Source: Whitmania pigra (lineage: Eukaryota; Annelida; Clitellata; Hirudinida; Haemopidae). Taken from it: DNA of 64,000 nucleotides. The position numbers were made by a program, and so were the translations under genes. The notes under the pieces were generated by a model. That model ran no database searches, was not told the origin of the DNA, and saw only the letters and a list, made by a program, of their open reading frames with translations. Shown one piece after another: positions 51,541 to 64,000 of this stretch; the first letter of the stretch is position 1; the number at the start of each line of letters is the position of its first letter. The stretch spans positions 2,091,501 through 2,155,500 of the forward strand of contig JAJTWR010000251.1 in the NCBI GenBank assembly GCA_021613335.1, given 5' to 3'.

Positions 51541-54314
51541 TGAAGAAACAGATTCAAAAAGCATGTCTCAAAATTTGCCACAATTTCAAAGAATGTTTCG
51601 AGCAAGACCTTGGTTTTTTGAAAGATTTCGAACTAGAGGTAAAATTCAAACAGGAAGCAACGCCAATTTTTGTCAAAGCAAGAACAGTTCCATTTGCAAT
51701 TCAGAAAGATCTGAATCAGGCTCTTGATGCAGGAATAAAGAAAGGGATTTGGATCCCAACACACTTCAATGATTACGGAACTCCGATAGTTCCGATTCGA
51801 AAGAGTCTGAGACCTGGCGAAAAGAAGGCTAAGTTTCGAATCTACGGAGATTATTCGGTGATCGTAAATTCCCAGTTGGAACCTCATCGATACCCAATGC
51901 CACTGCCGGAGGATCTTATGAGAAAACTTGGAGAAAGTCGTTACTTCAGCAAGATTGATTTAGCAGATGCATTCAATCAAATCAAACTCGCTCCTATGAG
52001 TCAACAAAAACACGCGTTGACCACAAGTAGAGGAATTTTACTTCAAACGAGACTACCTTTTGGAATAATTTCAGCTCCAGGTTACTTCCAAGAAATAATG
52101 GACAGATTGACGTGTGATCTACAAGGAGTCGCAGTCTATCTAGACGACATTCTTGTCGGCGGTTCCAACTCCAAAGAACATCTTCAAAACCTGAAAGCTT
52201 TGCTACAAAGGTTACGAGACAAAGGATTGAGATGCAATAAAAACAAGTGCATTTTTGCAAAAGATTCGATGGAATATCTGGGACTCGTTATTTCAAAAAG
52301 CGGGATAGAAAAGGGGAAACGTGCGGGTGCTTTGACGAACATGCCAAGGCCAACAAATATATCAACATTACGTTCGTTTTTGGGATCAGTGCAGTTCTAC
52401 CACAAATTCATCCTAAACCTTTCGACCATTGCGGAGCCGTGGACGAGTCTAACCAGAAAAAAAACACCATGGATTTGGAGTTCGGAAGCAGAGAAATCGT
52501 TTCAAAAGTTGAAGGATATCTTGGAAAAAGATGTGCAGCTTGCGCATTTTGATGAAACTCTTCCTTTGGGAATTGCATGTGATGCATCAGATGTGCAGTT
52601 TTGTTCCACCGATATCCGGATAGAAGTGAACCACCAATTTTACATGTTTCAAAGACACTTTCAAAGACACAAACAAATTATAGTCAGATACATAAAGAAG
52701 CACTCTCGATCATTTACGCGCTTCAAAAATTCCATCAATATCTTTACGGAAGAAAATTTATTTTAGTGACTGACCACAAACCCCTTTTGTCGCTTTTCAG
52801 TCCATCCAAACTGACCCCTGTGTTAGCGGCAAATCGTTTAGCTCGATGGGCATTGATACTTCATCAGTACGACTATTCAATAGAATATCGACGGTCAGAA
52901 AACCATGGTAACGCGGATGCTCTTAGTCGTTTACCAAGCGGGCAAGATTCTAATTTTGACGTCGGTGAAGATGAAGAGGACAACCAAACAGTTTGCACGA
53001 TCAATGCCATCAGCAAACAAATCCGACCGACCGATTCTCAAACCTTAACAAAAGAATCCCGCAAAGACCAGGTAATTTCAAAGGTGGTACGATTTCTAAA
53101 AGGGGGATGGCCTCGAGTGTTAGATGACACAATTCGACATTTTCAAAAGTTGGAAGATACACTGACGGTGCAGAATGATTGTCTTATTTTCGGCAATAGA
53201 ATTGTAATTCCAGAAAAGATGAGATCTCATGTTATGGATCTATTGCACTTTGGTCACTGCGGTATGAGGAGGATGAAGCAGTTAGCACGATCGGTTGTTT
53301 ACTGGCCGAGAATAGATTCCGACATTGAAGAGATGTGTGGGAAATGCACATCTTGTGCGGAACATCAAAACAACCCACCAAAGTTTGCGAACCCTGGATG
53401 CTACCCAAATGAAGTGGAGCAGAGTCCACATAGATCACGCGGTTAACTTCACGGGGAAGAACTGGTTGGTGATGGTTGATAGTTACTCCAAATACCCGTG
53501 CATCCATCCTACTTCAAGCATCACTTCGAGAACAACGATGGATTTACTCGAAGAGGATTTCGCCCACTTCGGGTATCCGCATACCCTCGTAACGGACAAT
53601 GCGCCAACGTTTACATCAAAAGAATTCCAGGAATATCTAAGAGAACGAGGTATTCTATACCTGAGAGGAGCACCCTACCAATCCGCTACAAACGGACAAG
53701 CGGAGAGATTGGTGCAGACATTCAAACAATCGTTGAGAAAATCGAGGCTTCCATGTGGCCAAGCATTACGTGAATTCCTAATTCAATACCGACGAACACC
53801 TTTGGAATCGGGTTTTTCACCCAGTGAATTGTTAAACGGGAGACAACTACGAGGAAAATTAGATGCACTTTTACCTTCGGTGTCTCAAATAGCCAAACGT
53901 TTACAAAACAGACGGAACGATCTTACATCCAACAAGAAAACGAGCAACACCAAATTCGATGTCGGGAAACCCTGTTACGTACAACGCATCGGTCCGGGTA
54001 AGGATCGCGTTCCTAGATGGATCCCGGCAATTTTAGTTCAAGTCTTGGGACCTCGCCATGTTTTGATACAGGCCGTGCCAAAAGGACCTACTTGGAAGAG
54101 GCACGTTGAGCAATTGAGGCCCAGACACGGAGTAGAGGAAGACGATGACCCAGGCATGATGCCGGGTCCCACTCCAACGTCAAGAAATGTTCCACTTACA
54201 ACAACCATACGAACAACTGTACAACCAGAGGTCGACCAAGAGGACGAAGAAACTTCCAGCGACCAAACCTACCGGATCAAGAACTTACCCTGCCTAGACG
54301 GTCAGAAAGATTAG
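51525..54314 (+). pseudogene. gypsy pol: reverse transcriptase, RNase H, integrase, in three frames
   Basis: RT at 51525-52600 (FRIYGDYSVIVN, FSKIDLADAFNQI, LPFGIISAPGYFQ, AVYLDDILVGG). RNase H runs from about 52600 (KEALSIIYALQKFHQYL, FILVTDHKPL). Integrase has the zinc part (HFGHCGMRRMKQ, CGKCTSCAEH) at 53240-53380 and the catalytic part (VMVDSYSKYP, LVTDNAPTFTSKEFQEY, SATNGQAERLVQTFKQSL) at 53400-54000. The frame changes near 52600 and near 53410-53440. There is no envelope frame downstream. Confidence 0.92.
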
Positions 54315-54353
54315 GCCTCAAAGCTCTGGGAGACTCTTCGGCTGGCGCGGAGG

Positions 54354-54599
54354 TGTTGTGACGTCATCTTGGGTATAAAAGGAACAGGCCTCGGGAGCGA
54401 GGGGGTTTTTGTTCGAGTTCTACGAGTTTTACGGAGTTGATACGGTTGTTGAACTATAGGGATTGCGAGTTGGCGATATTACGTGCGACTACGTACTTGG
54501 TAGCCATTAGTGATATTTTCGGTTCTCGTTTCTGTTCCTGAATATTTGACCGCCAATAAAGTTTTCTGTTCAACTTGTTATTGTTACAAAGACCCAACA
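54354..54599 (+). repeat. 3' LTR of the gypsy element
   Basis: 246 bp bounded by TGTTG...CAACA. It contains GGTATAAAAGG (54369) as a likely promoter TATA box and CCGCCAATAAAG as a likely polyadenylation region. It is preceded by a purine-rich tract. Confidence 0.9.
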
Positions 54600-55242
54600 G
54601 GTTTGAATGCTTTTATGACCGTTACGAGTTTAATTGGTATCACAGAATTTCATTAAGTGGAAGATTTATTGTCTAAAATATTATTAAGATTCCGGCTACT
54701 TCCTTAGTTTACATGGACTTTTCAAGTTGGTATTTAATATAAATTATCGATTGACAATCATTATGTGCAATCTGCACGAAGAGAATTTACCAGACACTCA
54801 TTAAGTCACGAAGGTTCCTTTGATCGTTTAATTTCTTTTGATCCTTCCCCGAGTTGCAATGTGTACAATGAAGGGTTTGAATTGGAATTGGAATTTAATC
54901 TATGTTATCGATTGACGTACAACATACAAATGTGTACAATGAAGGGTTTGAATTGGAATTGTAATTTAATCTATGTTATCGATTGACGTACAACATATTC
55001 GAGCCACACGAAGTGAATCACCTTATCGGACTCACCTTATCATCACGTCATGTGAACATGTAACAAATCCACAATGAACCAATTTTACCGCTATTTTGTC
55101 GTTGGGCTATTCTGACGGGACTGTTTTGTCCTGGGCTATTTTGACGCCGGGCTATTTTGACAGGGCTGTTTTGACGGGGCCGTTTTGTTCTGGGCTATTT
55201 TGACGGGGATGCTTTGACGCCGGGATGTTATGACGGGGTGCT
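54600..55242. mobile_element. Right half of foldback-like element E5
   Basis: Matches E3 from about 23027 to its right end, including an internal duplication of about 60 bases at 54855-54995. The right minisatellite arm (55090-55242) ends GATGTTATGACGGGGTGCT. The left half is missing because the gypsy 3' LTR abuts the core. The next 9 bases (AGCTCATCC) are original LRR-gene sequence. Confidence 0.88.
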
Positions 55243-56241
55243 AGCTCATCCTTGATGCGTTTCAAGAATACATGTACCTAAAGTCGCTTAGGTAATTGTG
55301 CGTTTATCATTATATGTATTACTGCATGTGATGATGAAACTTTTAAATGAAATTGGAACTAATAGAATTCTTCAACCTACTTCAGGACAGCATTTTCTCA
55401 CCGGCTTTCTAATGAATCAGACTACGAGCTAACATTGTTAGTAATCGATGGAGTTTTATTTTGCAAGACTTTATAATGATAACAAAACGAAGAAATAAAT
55501 GACAAGGTCCTTCTTCACAATGACGATGATAATGTTGATGAATATTATTATCATTATAATTATAATTATCATCATAATGTTATTAATATTAATGATAATA
55601 ACAGAAAAATATTCACTTGTTTTTAGGAAACTTGCCTTCATGGTGTATACCGCAAGGGAAGCTTTTAAAAAAAAGGCATGCCATCATTTTGTTTTAATTT
55701 ATCTCAAGAAATTACCTAATTGAAATTACTAAAATTGATTCGTAAGTAATTACATCACTTAATGGCAAAATTAAAACCTGTTTTATTACAGGGTTATCGT
55801 CCTTATATGGAAAGGCATCACAAATCGGTAAGTTAATTGAATTTACAAGATTTAAAATATGCAATATTCGTGACATGAAAAAATATTATTTTTGATAATA
55901 TGTGCAATTTTCATTTATTTTCTTTACCTTCACTTTCCAATTTTTAGTGGAAAGATTTTATGAGCCGTTTGATGATTTGGTTAGTTCGAATTTCTCCTAG
56001 AAAATTATACGAAAGCACAATTGAGCATATTTCACTATTAATATAAAAAATTTGAAGTTGTTGCACGTTCGTTGACAGTTCTTTAATAATAAGATATGCG
56101 ATTCCATTCACCGCTTCATTCGAGAGGATCCGAGCAAAATATTGGTTGAGAAAATTGACTCATGTATGAAGAACATTAAACGATTACAGTGTCCCGATAG
56201 TTTTTGCAACGTTGGAAGTATTTCGGACAATATTTAGAGAT
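55243..56241 (+). pseudogene. LRR gene, duplicated 3' exons 7-11 only
   Basis: Closely matches 14941-15926: exon 7 from 55244, exon 8 at about 55385, exon 9 at about 55627, exon 10 at about 55793, exon 11 at about 56080. All LRR-coding exons are absent. The donor after exon 9 is changed (CGCAAAGTAAG in copy A, CGCAAGGGAAG here), so it is most likely non-functional. Confidence 0.85.
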
Positions 56242-57066
56242 TGCTCAGCGGACTTGATGAGTTATCATTTTAAAGTACGCTAAGGGACTCCGTCGCTAGG
56301 AAATTCTTCAATTGAAACTTCAATTTATTAATTTTTGGCATTAATAAACAAATTATGTAAGCAAATGCAAGCAAATAATAATAATAATAATAATAATAAT
56401 GTGGTTCATAAAGTTTAGTTCTCATAAAATAAAGGTTTCTAGGTCTAGACATGTTTTTATGTCATTTGCGTTGCCTTTTCAGAGAATCTGTAATATTTAA
56501 TTTAAGGAAGAAGTTGACATCAAAATTTTTAAAGTTGAAGCCTTGGGAAGTAGGAAGAGAGCATATCACTGCAGCTAATTTCCTCAACTTCTTGTAATAA
56601 TCGTAACAAAAAAACTTTAAAGAAAGGAGGATGGCAAACTCAACGTCTCTTGAGTCGAAGCAACGAATGTTTTAAGAAAGCTAAAATTTGGTGTGTTTGG
56701 CTATTATGTAAGTGTTGATCACATTACCAAATAAAGATCAGTATACATGAAATCACGATGTTTATAATGATTTTTCTATGTAATATTCTTCACCACTAAA
56801 TATACACACGTGAAATACGTAATTAATATTTTAATTGTATTATGTATTGAAATTATTCAGTAAATTTTAAGACGATCATTTTGTATTTAGGAGTATAATT
56901 ATTGAATAAATATTTTTGATTAAATACACCTGAAGAAAACAGTCTCACCTGTTATTTTGAAACCTAGTTTTGCTATGAATGAATAACCGCTTCGCTCGCA
57001 TCATAGAAGTATTTAGTAATCAAAGGATAAGTCATAACGTTTAACAAGTTGTAACGACACACAAAC
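56242..57066. other. Intergenic spacer of the duplicated block, copy B
   Basis: Matches 15927-17615 without the extra 0.7 kb that copy A carries. Contains an (AAT)n run at 56377-56400. Upstream sequence of the GH65 gene is conserved between copies up to the start codon. Confidence 0.7.
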
Positions 57067-60000
57067 ATGGGAAATAGGACCTCAGTTTTGTTGTTGGTTA
57101 TCTTGCTTTGTTCGACAACCATCGTTGTGTGCTTCGAATTTCCTACGGTGGATTCAATAACTGAAATGTTCGACAATTTAAAACCTAAAGCAACAGACGA
57201 TGGAAGCAGCAATGGGAAATCATACAGACAAAAACGGCAGTCAGCGGAGATTGGAGACGAGAGTTTACTCCCCTACGAAGTGAAAAGCTCGGCGTAAGCA
57301 ATGATGTTTCAATTAATCAACGTAATTTAGCAACAATTCATTGCATCCCAATATCCACACACAGTCATTTAAAAAGTATTGGCGAAATTGTCAAAGGATT
57401 TTTGGAATGCATTGAGGTCATTTACTTAAAAAATTTTTTCAATGTTCAGAGTTTACTAGTGCACCTAGTAAATGATTCCACTTAAAATATGTGTGACAAT
57501 TTTTTGGAAAATTCTAAAATAAAAATGTATCAATCTGAAATAAAAAGTGATGCATTTATCTTCAGTGTAATAATGATATCACAAATCTAAATAATGAAAT
57601 TAAAAGTTTAATATTGCAAACACATTTGCTATTAACTTTTCATAAAATGATAATATCATCAATATCAATCAATTTATATGATAACATAACTAATTGTATT
57701 TTATTCAAGGACGGACATACGTGATATTATAATAACCATATTAAAAAGTTGTAAAAGTTCCACTTGATTTTTTGCCAGGTTACCAATGTGGCCAAACAAA
57801 TCAATCAATCTCAGGTACATGCCAACATTGGGCAATGGTTTCCTGGGGACAACAGTGTACAGTGACAAAATTTATCTCAATGGACTATTTAGTGGCAAAG
57901 GATGTAAGAACATTTGATTGTTCTGTTGGAATAGCTTCTATGGTTCTATTATTAAAATAAAAATTTCTTAAGACATAATGACAGAAAAGTATAAACTTAA
58001 AAAATCATAAAATGTTACCAATTTTCTATTTTTAAATATGTTAAATTTCAATGAAATATATTTAAGTCTATCACTTCAACACCCATTTGAATGATGTTTT
58101 TGATTTTAAGAATATTTAGAATTTCTAATTTGTCAGTGTTTGTTTGTAATTACCTCTGTTTAATTAATACCTAATAATAAAAATTAATTGACTACTTAAC
58201 TAATAAAGTTTATCGTTCATGTCAGTAATTATTATTTATGTTTTAATAACAGCTGACTCACACAGAGCAGCCATCCCAGCATTGCTGATGTCTAGAATTA
58301 ACCTCTCAAATCCAGAAATAGAAAAGAGAGGCACCAGAAAATACGTATACAATGCCCTTGAAGGTATGTTTATCAATGTTAAAAGAAACTTTTAAAATGT
58401 CAGTTAATGAATTGTAACAAATTAGTATTAATGCATGCCATGTGAAAGATTCTCATCCTTTTGTTTTTGCTTAATAGTAAAAATAACTTTCAGTAGCATA
58501 CAGAATTTAATTAATCTAATGAAATCACTATTAGTGATTAGCAAATTCACCTTAAAGGATACTTCATGGAAACAATAAAAAGTGAATATGCCTACATTGA
58601 ACACAAGATGTACCTCCATCAAAGGTACATCCGTCTCTTTGTGGTTGAAATCAATTACGTTATTCAACCTGTCAACTATGGTGGAGGATTCATTTCTCTC
58701 AAATACCCTGACCCAGTTAGCGATGACATAATTTTCAACCAACGGACGCCCTATATCGGGAATTGGTAAACGTTGCCTTTAAAATTGTTTATTTTTTTGT
58801 TCAGTAATATTTTCAAATTTTCTTTATTTTTAGGGTTCTAACTGGCAGAGCAAGAGAAGGAGAGGATGGTGGCCAGGGAAGAACAGTTTCCATATATTAT
58901 CAACAGCCCATCAGTGAAATTAGTATATCTGGAAGCCAAAAGAGAGCCAACTACACCTTTATTATGGCTGTGGACACCATTGAGGCCAATGCCAGGTTTT
59001 CGAGAGTTGTTGAATGCCTATGAATATTACATAAGTAATATGTATAATAATAAGTAATTTTTTAATTTTAATCTCTGTGTAAATTCAAATGACCTATCAC
59101 TTCTGTAATTTCACCACAACTTCTCACCTATATGTAAATATGTTTGTATAATTCAATTTCTGTTATCTATTTCTTTATTTAAAGTAGTCCATACTTGAGT
59201 AACCAACTCTTACAAATTGTATTGTATATCACAGAGCAGAGTTTGATCGGGCTCAGATTGAACTTCTAAGCGGTGACAACTCAAATTATAACTTCTTCAT
59301 GAGTCACGTTCAAGCCTGGAAAGAACTCTGGGATGGAGGAAGGGTAGAACTCGAAGGTTCTAACACCAATCAGCTCATTAAGGCAACCTGGTTTGCCCAG
59401 GCGTACATCTACAATTCTCTGCCTGCCGAAAATCCGGCTCTTCCTCCTCCTTTTAGTGATATATATTATGTCTGTGGAAGGGGTTCCATTGGCAAGGGAG
59501 AACATGGCAAAGATTATCAGGGACATGTGATGTGGGACAATGAAATGTATATCTTGCCTGCCGTTTTGCCTTTCCATCCCCTCATGGCCAAGCAGATGCT
59601 TAGATACAGGTCAGGATATAATACTTAATGCATGCTTTATCTATTTATCCAAATTATGCAACTTAAATTTTGTAATTCTTTTAGATCTGCTATGGGCAAA
59701 GCAGCCAGCCAAATAGCCAAATCTATGAATGCTCCTGGCTACCATTACCCTTGGGAAAGTGCTTATACAGGATTCGAGGTCAGTCCCGAGAAATGTCCAA
59801 GTAACGACACAGACTGTCTCAAAAAACGTCTGTTCACCACGACTGGTGTGGCTCTCGCCATCAGGTACTACATATCAATGACCAGGGACAGAGACTTCAT
59901 GATCAACACCATTTATCAAGGCTGTGACATGTCCAGGGAGGTCACAAGATTTTTAGCCAGTCAGCTTACATTCAATGAAGAACTGAAACGCTTTGAGTTG

Positions 60001-61738
60001 TTAGGTGATTTGCATTCAACTAGATTTTCATTAATTTGTTCATAATTATCAAAGAGCTTAATGGCATCAGTTTTAATTGCAGAAACGGTATACATAACCG
60101 TAATATTTGTTTTGCTTAATATAAATTAAATTTAATCAAACATAATTGCAGTTTTTCACCTTCAAACACTCATGAACAATGTTTAACTGATTTTGCAGAT
60201 GCGACTGGTCCGGATCTCTATCATCCGAGAGTTAAGAACAATGCTTTCCTCTTGACCAGCATCAGTCTTGCCATTCATTTTGGCAGATATCTTTCATGCA
60301 TGTGCCAGAGGAATGAGAGAGAAGAAGTGCCCGACGAAATCATGAAGAAAGCCTTCTATCTCAATCTCCCTTATGACCGACTAAAACGTCTCCATTACCA
60401 GTATGAGGGTTTTGATGGAGGTGCGATTTTAGTTCCAAATCCATTGGGGTTTACTTGCAAGAATGTTGTTTCTTTAATTTACTTTTTCTCAAGAAACACC
60501 TTATCGTTGTTGGACCAAGTTTGGTTGAAATGATAACAGTCCTCTAAATTATTAATTTTATTTGAAAAGATATTCCTAAATTTTGCTTATTTTTACAGAA
60601 AAGGACAAGCCAATAATGCAAGCAGACACCATAATGCTCAATCATCCCCTTGGCTGGAACTATACCTGGGACATAATAAGAAATGATTTGTTTTACTATG
60701 ACCTCATCACTGATCAAAAGACTCCAGCCATGACACTGAGTTGGGCAGTTATTGGATGGAAATGGACAAATGAGGTTCAGAGAATGTTAGCAGCTTTCCA
60801 TAAAAGTTATCAGGACTACATCATGCAGCCATTTAAGGTATGTAGTAGCATTATTTATTTGGTAGATGCGCAACTCTCTGCTCACTATATCCAATTATTT
60901 GTTATTATTTAGAGTAAAAGTAAAGTGAATTACGTAAATTCAAAACGTAAAAAATAACTAAAAACCATAATGCTAAACAAAATAGGTTTGGACTGAATAC
61001 AGCGAAAGAAGCGAGGCAGATCAAGGAAAGGGAGCTGTCAACTTTCTGCCTGGAATGGGAGGATTTTTGCAATCGTTAATTTATGGATTCGCAGGTTTAC
61101 GGATAAAACCTGACAAACTAGAATTCTACAACCCAATGCCACCACCTCAACATAGAAAAATGACACTCCACAATTTTCATTATTTGAATAACAATATGAC
61201 AATAGTCATAGAAACAAATAAAGTCACAATAACCGTACTCGGCATTGATAACACATTCCCGCTCCAATTAAAAATGAATAGGACGTCAGCAGATGAAATA
61301 CCTCTCAATCAAATTGGTTAGTATATATTACAATTACAACTCAACAGAATGGGATGCTAATATAAGCAAAATAAACAATATTACAATATAGTAGCAACTC
61401 GCCTAAACCACTACTTTTGTCATCTTAGTGAAAATAACCTTCAGCCTTTAACTGACAAATTATAATTGCACTCAAGATGAATTTAAAGTTATTTATTTTT
61501 TGTAGGAAAGCCATTGGTGATAGAACCATCAAATGAAGGTTTCTACATTTACACCATAAAGAGAGAAACCTGTGAATTGCCTAAAGATTACATTTACATG
61601 CCTTACGGCTACAATTCCTGGGTCGACGAGCTCGTCAACAAATCTAATTCTATTCATTTTCAGAATTGGTTAAAAACACTTATTTATTTAATTATTTCAT
61701 TAGCTATGGTTCATTTAAGTAAAACTCTTGTCTTATAA
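57067..61738 (+). CDS. GH65 glucosidase-like protein, PGGHG/ATHL1-like, copy B
   Basis: Exons 57067-57293, 57779-57903, 58253-58363, 58558-58765, 58834-58995, 59235-59609, 59685-60004, 60199-60420, 60599-60837, 60986-61316, 61506-61738. Same lengths and phases as copy A except the last exon, about 850 aa in all. The signal peptide, RQKR site, WDNE, PWESAYTGFEV, GPDLYHP, MQAD, VWTE and GMGGFLQ are all kept. Only a handful of substitutions separate it from copy A over most exons. The last exon is 45 bases longer, with a different spacer (MPYGYNSWVDELVNKSNS) before the hydrophobic tail. It lacks the 10-kb transposon load of copy A intron 1, so it shows the more compact structure. Confidence 0.94.
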
Positions 61739-62886
61739 TTACATTATCTTCTCGATTTTATAATTGTTATTTAACCTATTAATTCTGCTTTTGTAACTTA
61801 TTCTTTCGAATTAACAATTGATTTGTTCTCGTGGTGTGTTCCGAAGACAGATATATCCAAATTATAAAGTTTTCCACAGTCTAAAATTTGTCCATTAATT
61901 GTTAAATTACGATAGCTTGGATTTAATAAAAAGTGTAAAAGTAATGGGTTAATTATACATCAGATGAATACATGAAATAAATACATTAAAAGGTTGAGGA
62001 AGATGGCATTGAGTTGCATTATTACTATATGAGCTTTAATTCGATGGTCAAATAGCATAATCACAAGATATGCAAAAATTTAGGTTTGCTTCGTTCATAT
62101 TAGCTAGTTCTCAAAGCAAGTTGTGATATGCTTCACAACTAAAATATATTTTACTGTAGTATTAAGTTATCCTCTTTTTACAAACTTTTATATCTTTTTT
62201 TTATCTGATGCCTCTCTAAGGTGCGCCAGCCTCCCATGTAAAATTTTATTTTTTTAATTTTCCATATTATTAGTTCCAAAAGGAGCTTATACAGCTTTTC
62301 CCCACTTAATGTCTGCTTTTCATATGTTCTGCTCTGAAAAAGTGTCAAAGCGACCATTCCTGAAGTGTGTTTTGATTAAAAATCCAAATAATGTTATCCA
62401 CGATGTAGTTGCGATATTTCGTAATTTTGAATCTTAGGAGAGGTTCACACTTCCACGGGGCTTTAAACATTACTAGCTTAGTAATTTTCTGGGCGAGATT
62501 TAATGATGAGTTTATTATCAACGTAAAGAGGCACATGGAGATTTGGAATCATCTTTGAAGGTTTTCATTTCGTTATGGAATACGCCGACGATTCCTCCGA
62601 TCTCAGTTCTAGTTTCCCTTCCCTAGAAGTACATTTGGCCACGTTAGTGTTGTTATTGCAACTTGCATCTATTTTACATGATCAGAATTAATGGGAATAC
62701 ATAAGAAGGCTTATGACTTGTAGGGATTAGTTTTTCTTTTATTTTGTATATTTGATGTAGTACGATTAAGTATTGTTATCTTATTGTCATAGAGAGCCTG
62801 CATCATTCCCATGAAGAATTTACAATAAAATGATATTTCTAATAAACATGCTTATTTTGGGATTCATGGGATATTTTAAAATGCAG
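61739..62886. other. Intergenic region, no gene seen
   Basis: Downstream of GH65 copy B and upstream of the ankyrin exons. No supported exon, RNA gene or transposon end. An undetected first exon of the ankyrin gene could lie here. Confidence 0.5.
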
Positions 62887-63577
62887 ATATAAGTTTAGAG
62901 ATGCCTGCAGCAATGGGAACCTGGAAGTTCTCTCTGCCATTTTGGACGAATTGACATTTGCTGAACAAAATAATCTCCTTTATGGGGCATCAACCTCGGG
63001 GTCGCCACTGTTTGAAGCCATCATGTGCCATCAGACGCAGGTCATAGAATTTCTTGTCAGTAAGGGCTATGACTTGGAGAGGGAATACAATGTGGATGTC
63101 CACAGACCGATTGTCTTCAGGGATCGATGTGAGAAATCAATTTTAATCTTTCACAATTGCGACTAGTTGTTGATATATTAATATTAAACTTTAATGATTT
63201 ATTAATAGTATATCATATATGATATAAATACAAATAAAAGGAATATTTGTTCTCTTGTTCACATTTACAATATTTATTATTTTCATTTGGAATGGTACTT
63301 GTCATATTTTCATTAACTAGAACCACTCAAATTCTTGTCCTCATCAACAGGTGCGGCATTATGCTTGGCCTGCGCTTGCGGAAAGTTGGAGGTAGTCGAA
63401 ACCCTGCTGCATCTTGGTGCATCAGTCAATCATACCTCTCTGAACTCAAGCCCGATCATCTATGCCAGCCAGCATGACAATGTTGGACTAATCTCCCTAC
63501 TCCTAGCAAAGGGAGCAGATGTAACCATCCTACCCACCAGCTTTCATTCGCAGTCTGCTGTTTTGCCCCTATATCAG
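62887..63577 (+). CDS. Ankyrin-repeat protein, two internal exons, continues beyond the window
   Basis: Exons 62887-63128 and 63351-63577 join in phase. They encode repeats of the form FRDACSNGNLEVLSAIL, SPLFEAIMCHQTQVIEFLVS and LCLACACGKLEVVETLLHLG, then PIIYASQHDNVGLISLLLAK. The order and the ASVNHTS wording resemble FEM-1-like or other multi-ankyrin proteins, but no non-ankyrin domain is visible. Both the start and the 3' part are outside or unrecognised. A donor (CAG|GTCCGC) follows 63577. Confidence 0.75.
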
Positions 63578-64000
63578 GTCCGCCAGGCCTCGTTGTTTTT
63601 GTTGCTATCATTTGTTGATTTTATCATATAAATATTTTCTTTGTCAACCGGTTATTATAAAATTGCTTATTCCCAATGTAGCTTGCATAAATGTTTGATG
63701 TTTGGACAATTATTTATGCTTTAGATTTACAATTAATTTGTAATAGATTAGCAACTATCTTTAAATTATGGCACTTCGTACAAATGTTATAATATTTTTT
63801 TTCATATGTATGTTTTTAATTTAGAAGAATTTTATTGTTTCAAAAGGCAGCAAAGAAAGAAAAATATATCTATTCTCAGCCTTAAGGAAGCTCAAACTGA
63901 TTTTATTTTTATTATAAATTTTATAATCATACAAACACTAGTATTTCCAGTAATTTTCTGTTAATTTGATATTATAATGACGATGACACACATTCATCAT
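63578..64000. other. Intron or flank of the ankyrin gene
   Basis: AT-rich. I see no further exon before the window ends. Confidence 0.5.

Larger units (their letters stand above)
46379..54599 (+). mobile_element. Ty3/gypsy LTR retrotransposon, broken, with a nested hAT insertion
   Basis: 5' LTR remnant 46379-46521 and 3' LTR 54354-54599. A primer-binding site (TGGCGCAGTCGACG) follows the 5' LTR and a purine-rich tract (GGCGCGGAGG) precedes the 3' LTR. The gag-pol order (zinc knuckles, protease, RT, RNase H, integrase) is that of Ty3/gypsy elements; no envelope gene is seen. The coding region is interrupted by a hAT element at 47293-50927 and by frameshifts, so it is inactive. Confidence 0.95.

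Overview
This window is nuclear DNA from an invertebrate animal. The genes are split into short exons by AT-rich introns with GT/AG sites. Intergenic DNA is AT-rich and full of (ATT)n microsatellites. hAT, pogo/Tigger, Helitron-like, LINE, Ty3/gypsy and MITE-type elements take up about half of the sequence. I cannot place it in a phylum from the sequence alone.

Layout. (1) 0.3-6.3 kb (possibly to 9.4 kb): the 3' part of an SLC4-family Na+/bicarbonate transporter, with a suspected one-base frameshift in exon 13. (2) 6.7-12.3 kb: a foldback-like element with minisatellite inverted repeats, microsatellites and short dispersed repeats. (3) 12.3-15.9 kb: a leucine-rich-repeat gene of at least 11 exons. 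(4) 17.6-33.2 kb: a complete 11-exon glycoside hydrolase family 65 gene (PGGHG/ATHL1-like, about 835 aa, copy A). Its first intron has been swollen to 10.9 kb by fragments of hAT, LINE, Helitron, foldback and tRNA-like elements. (5) 33.7-40.2 kb: a nested transposon island (LINE tail, foldback end, MULE-like fragment, and a pogo element containing a hAT element containing a foldback element), then a histone H4 gene with an Arg19Cys change. (6) 41.6-46.4 kb: two complete, near-identical, tandem CAP/CRISP-type secreted-protein genes and a truncated third repeat unit. (7) 46.4-54.6 kb: a broken Ty3/gypsy retrotransposon. A hAT element with an exact 8-bp target duplication sits inside it, and a foldback element sits inside the hAT. 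(8) 54.6-61.7 kb: half of a foldback element, then a second copy of the block seen at 14.9-33.2 kb. This copy holds the 3' exons of the LRR gene (a fragment) and a complete second GH65 gene (about 850 aa, copy B). (9) 62.9-63.6 kb: two exons of an ankyrin-repeat gene.

The cellular genes are not an operon and show no shared pathway. The main themes are gene duplication (GH65 twice, CAP twice plus a fragment, an exon pair in the LRR gene) and repeated insertion of one family of inverted-repeat elements. That family has TIRs that are degenerate minisatellites of a GACAAAATAGCCCC-like unit and makes 9-bp target duplications. It gives four complete insertions, two of them the innermost layer of nests, plus three partial copies. 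The most functionally interesting coding observation is that both GH65 copies carry Leu where the family has its catalytic-acid Glu (GPDEYH becomes GPDLYH), although both reading frames are otherwise intact.
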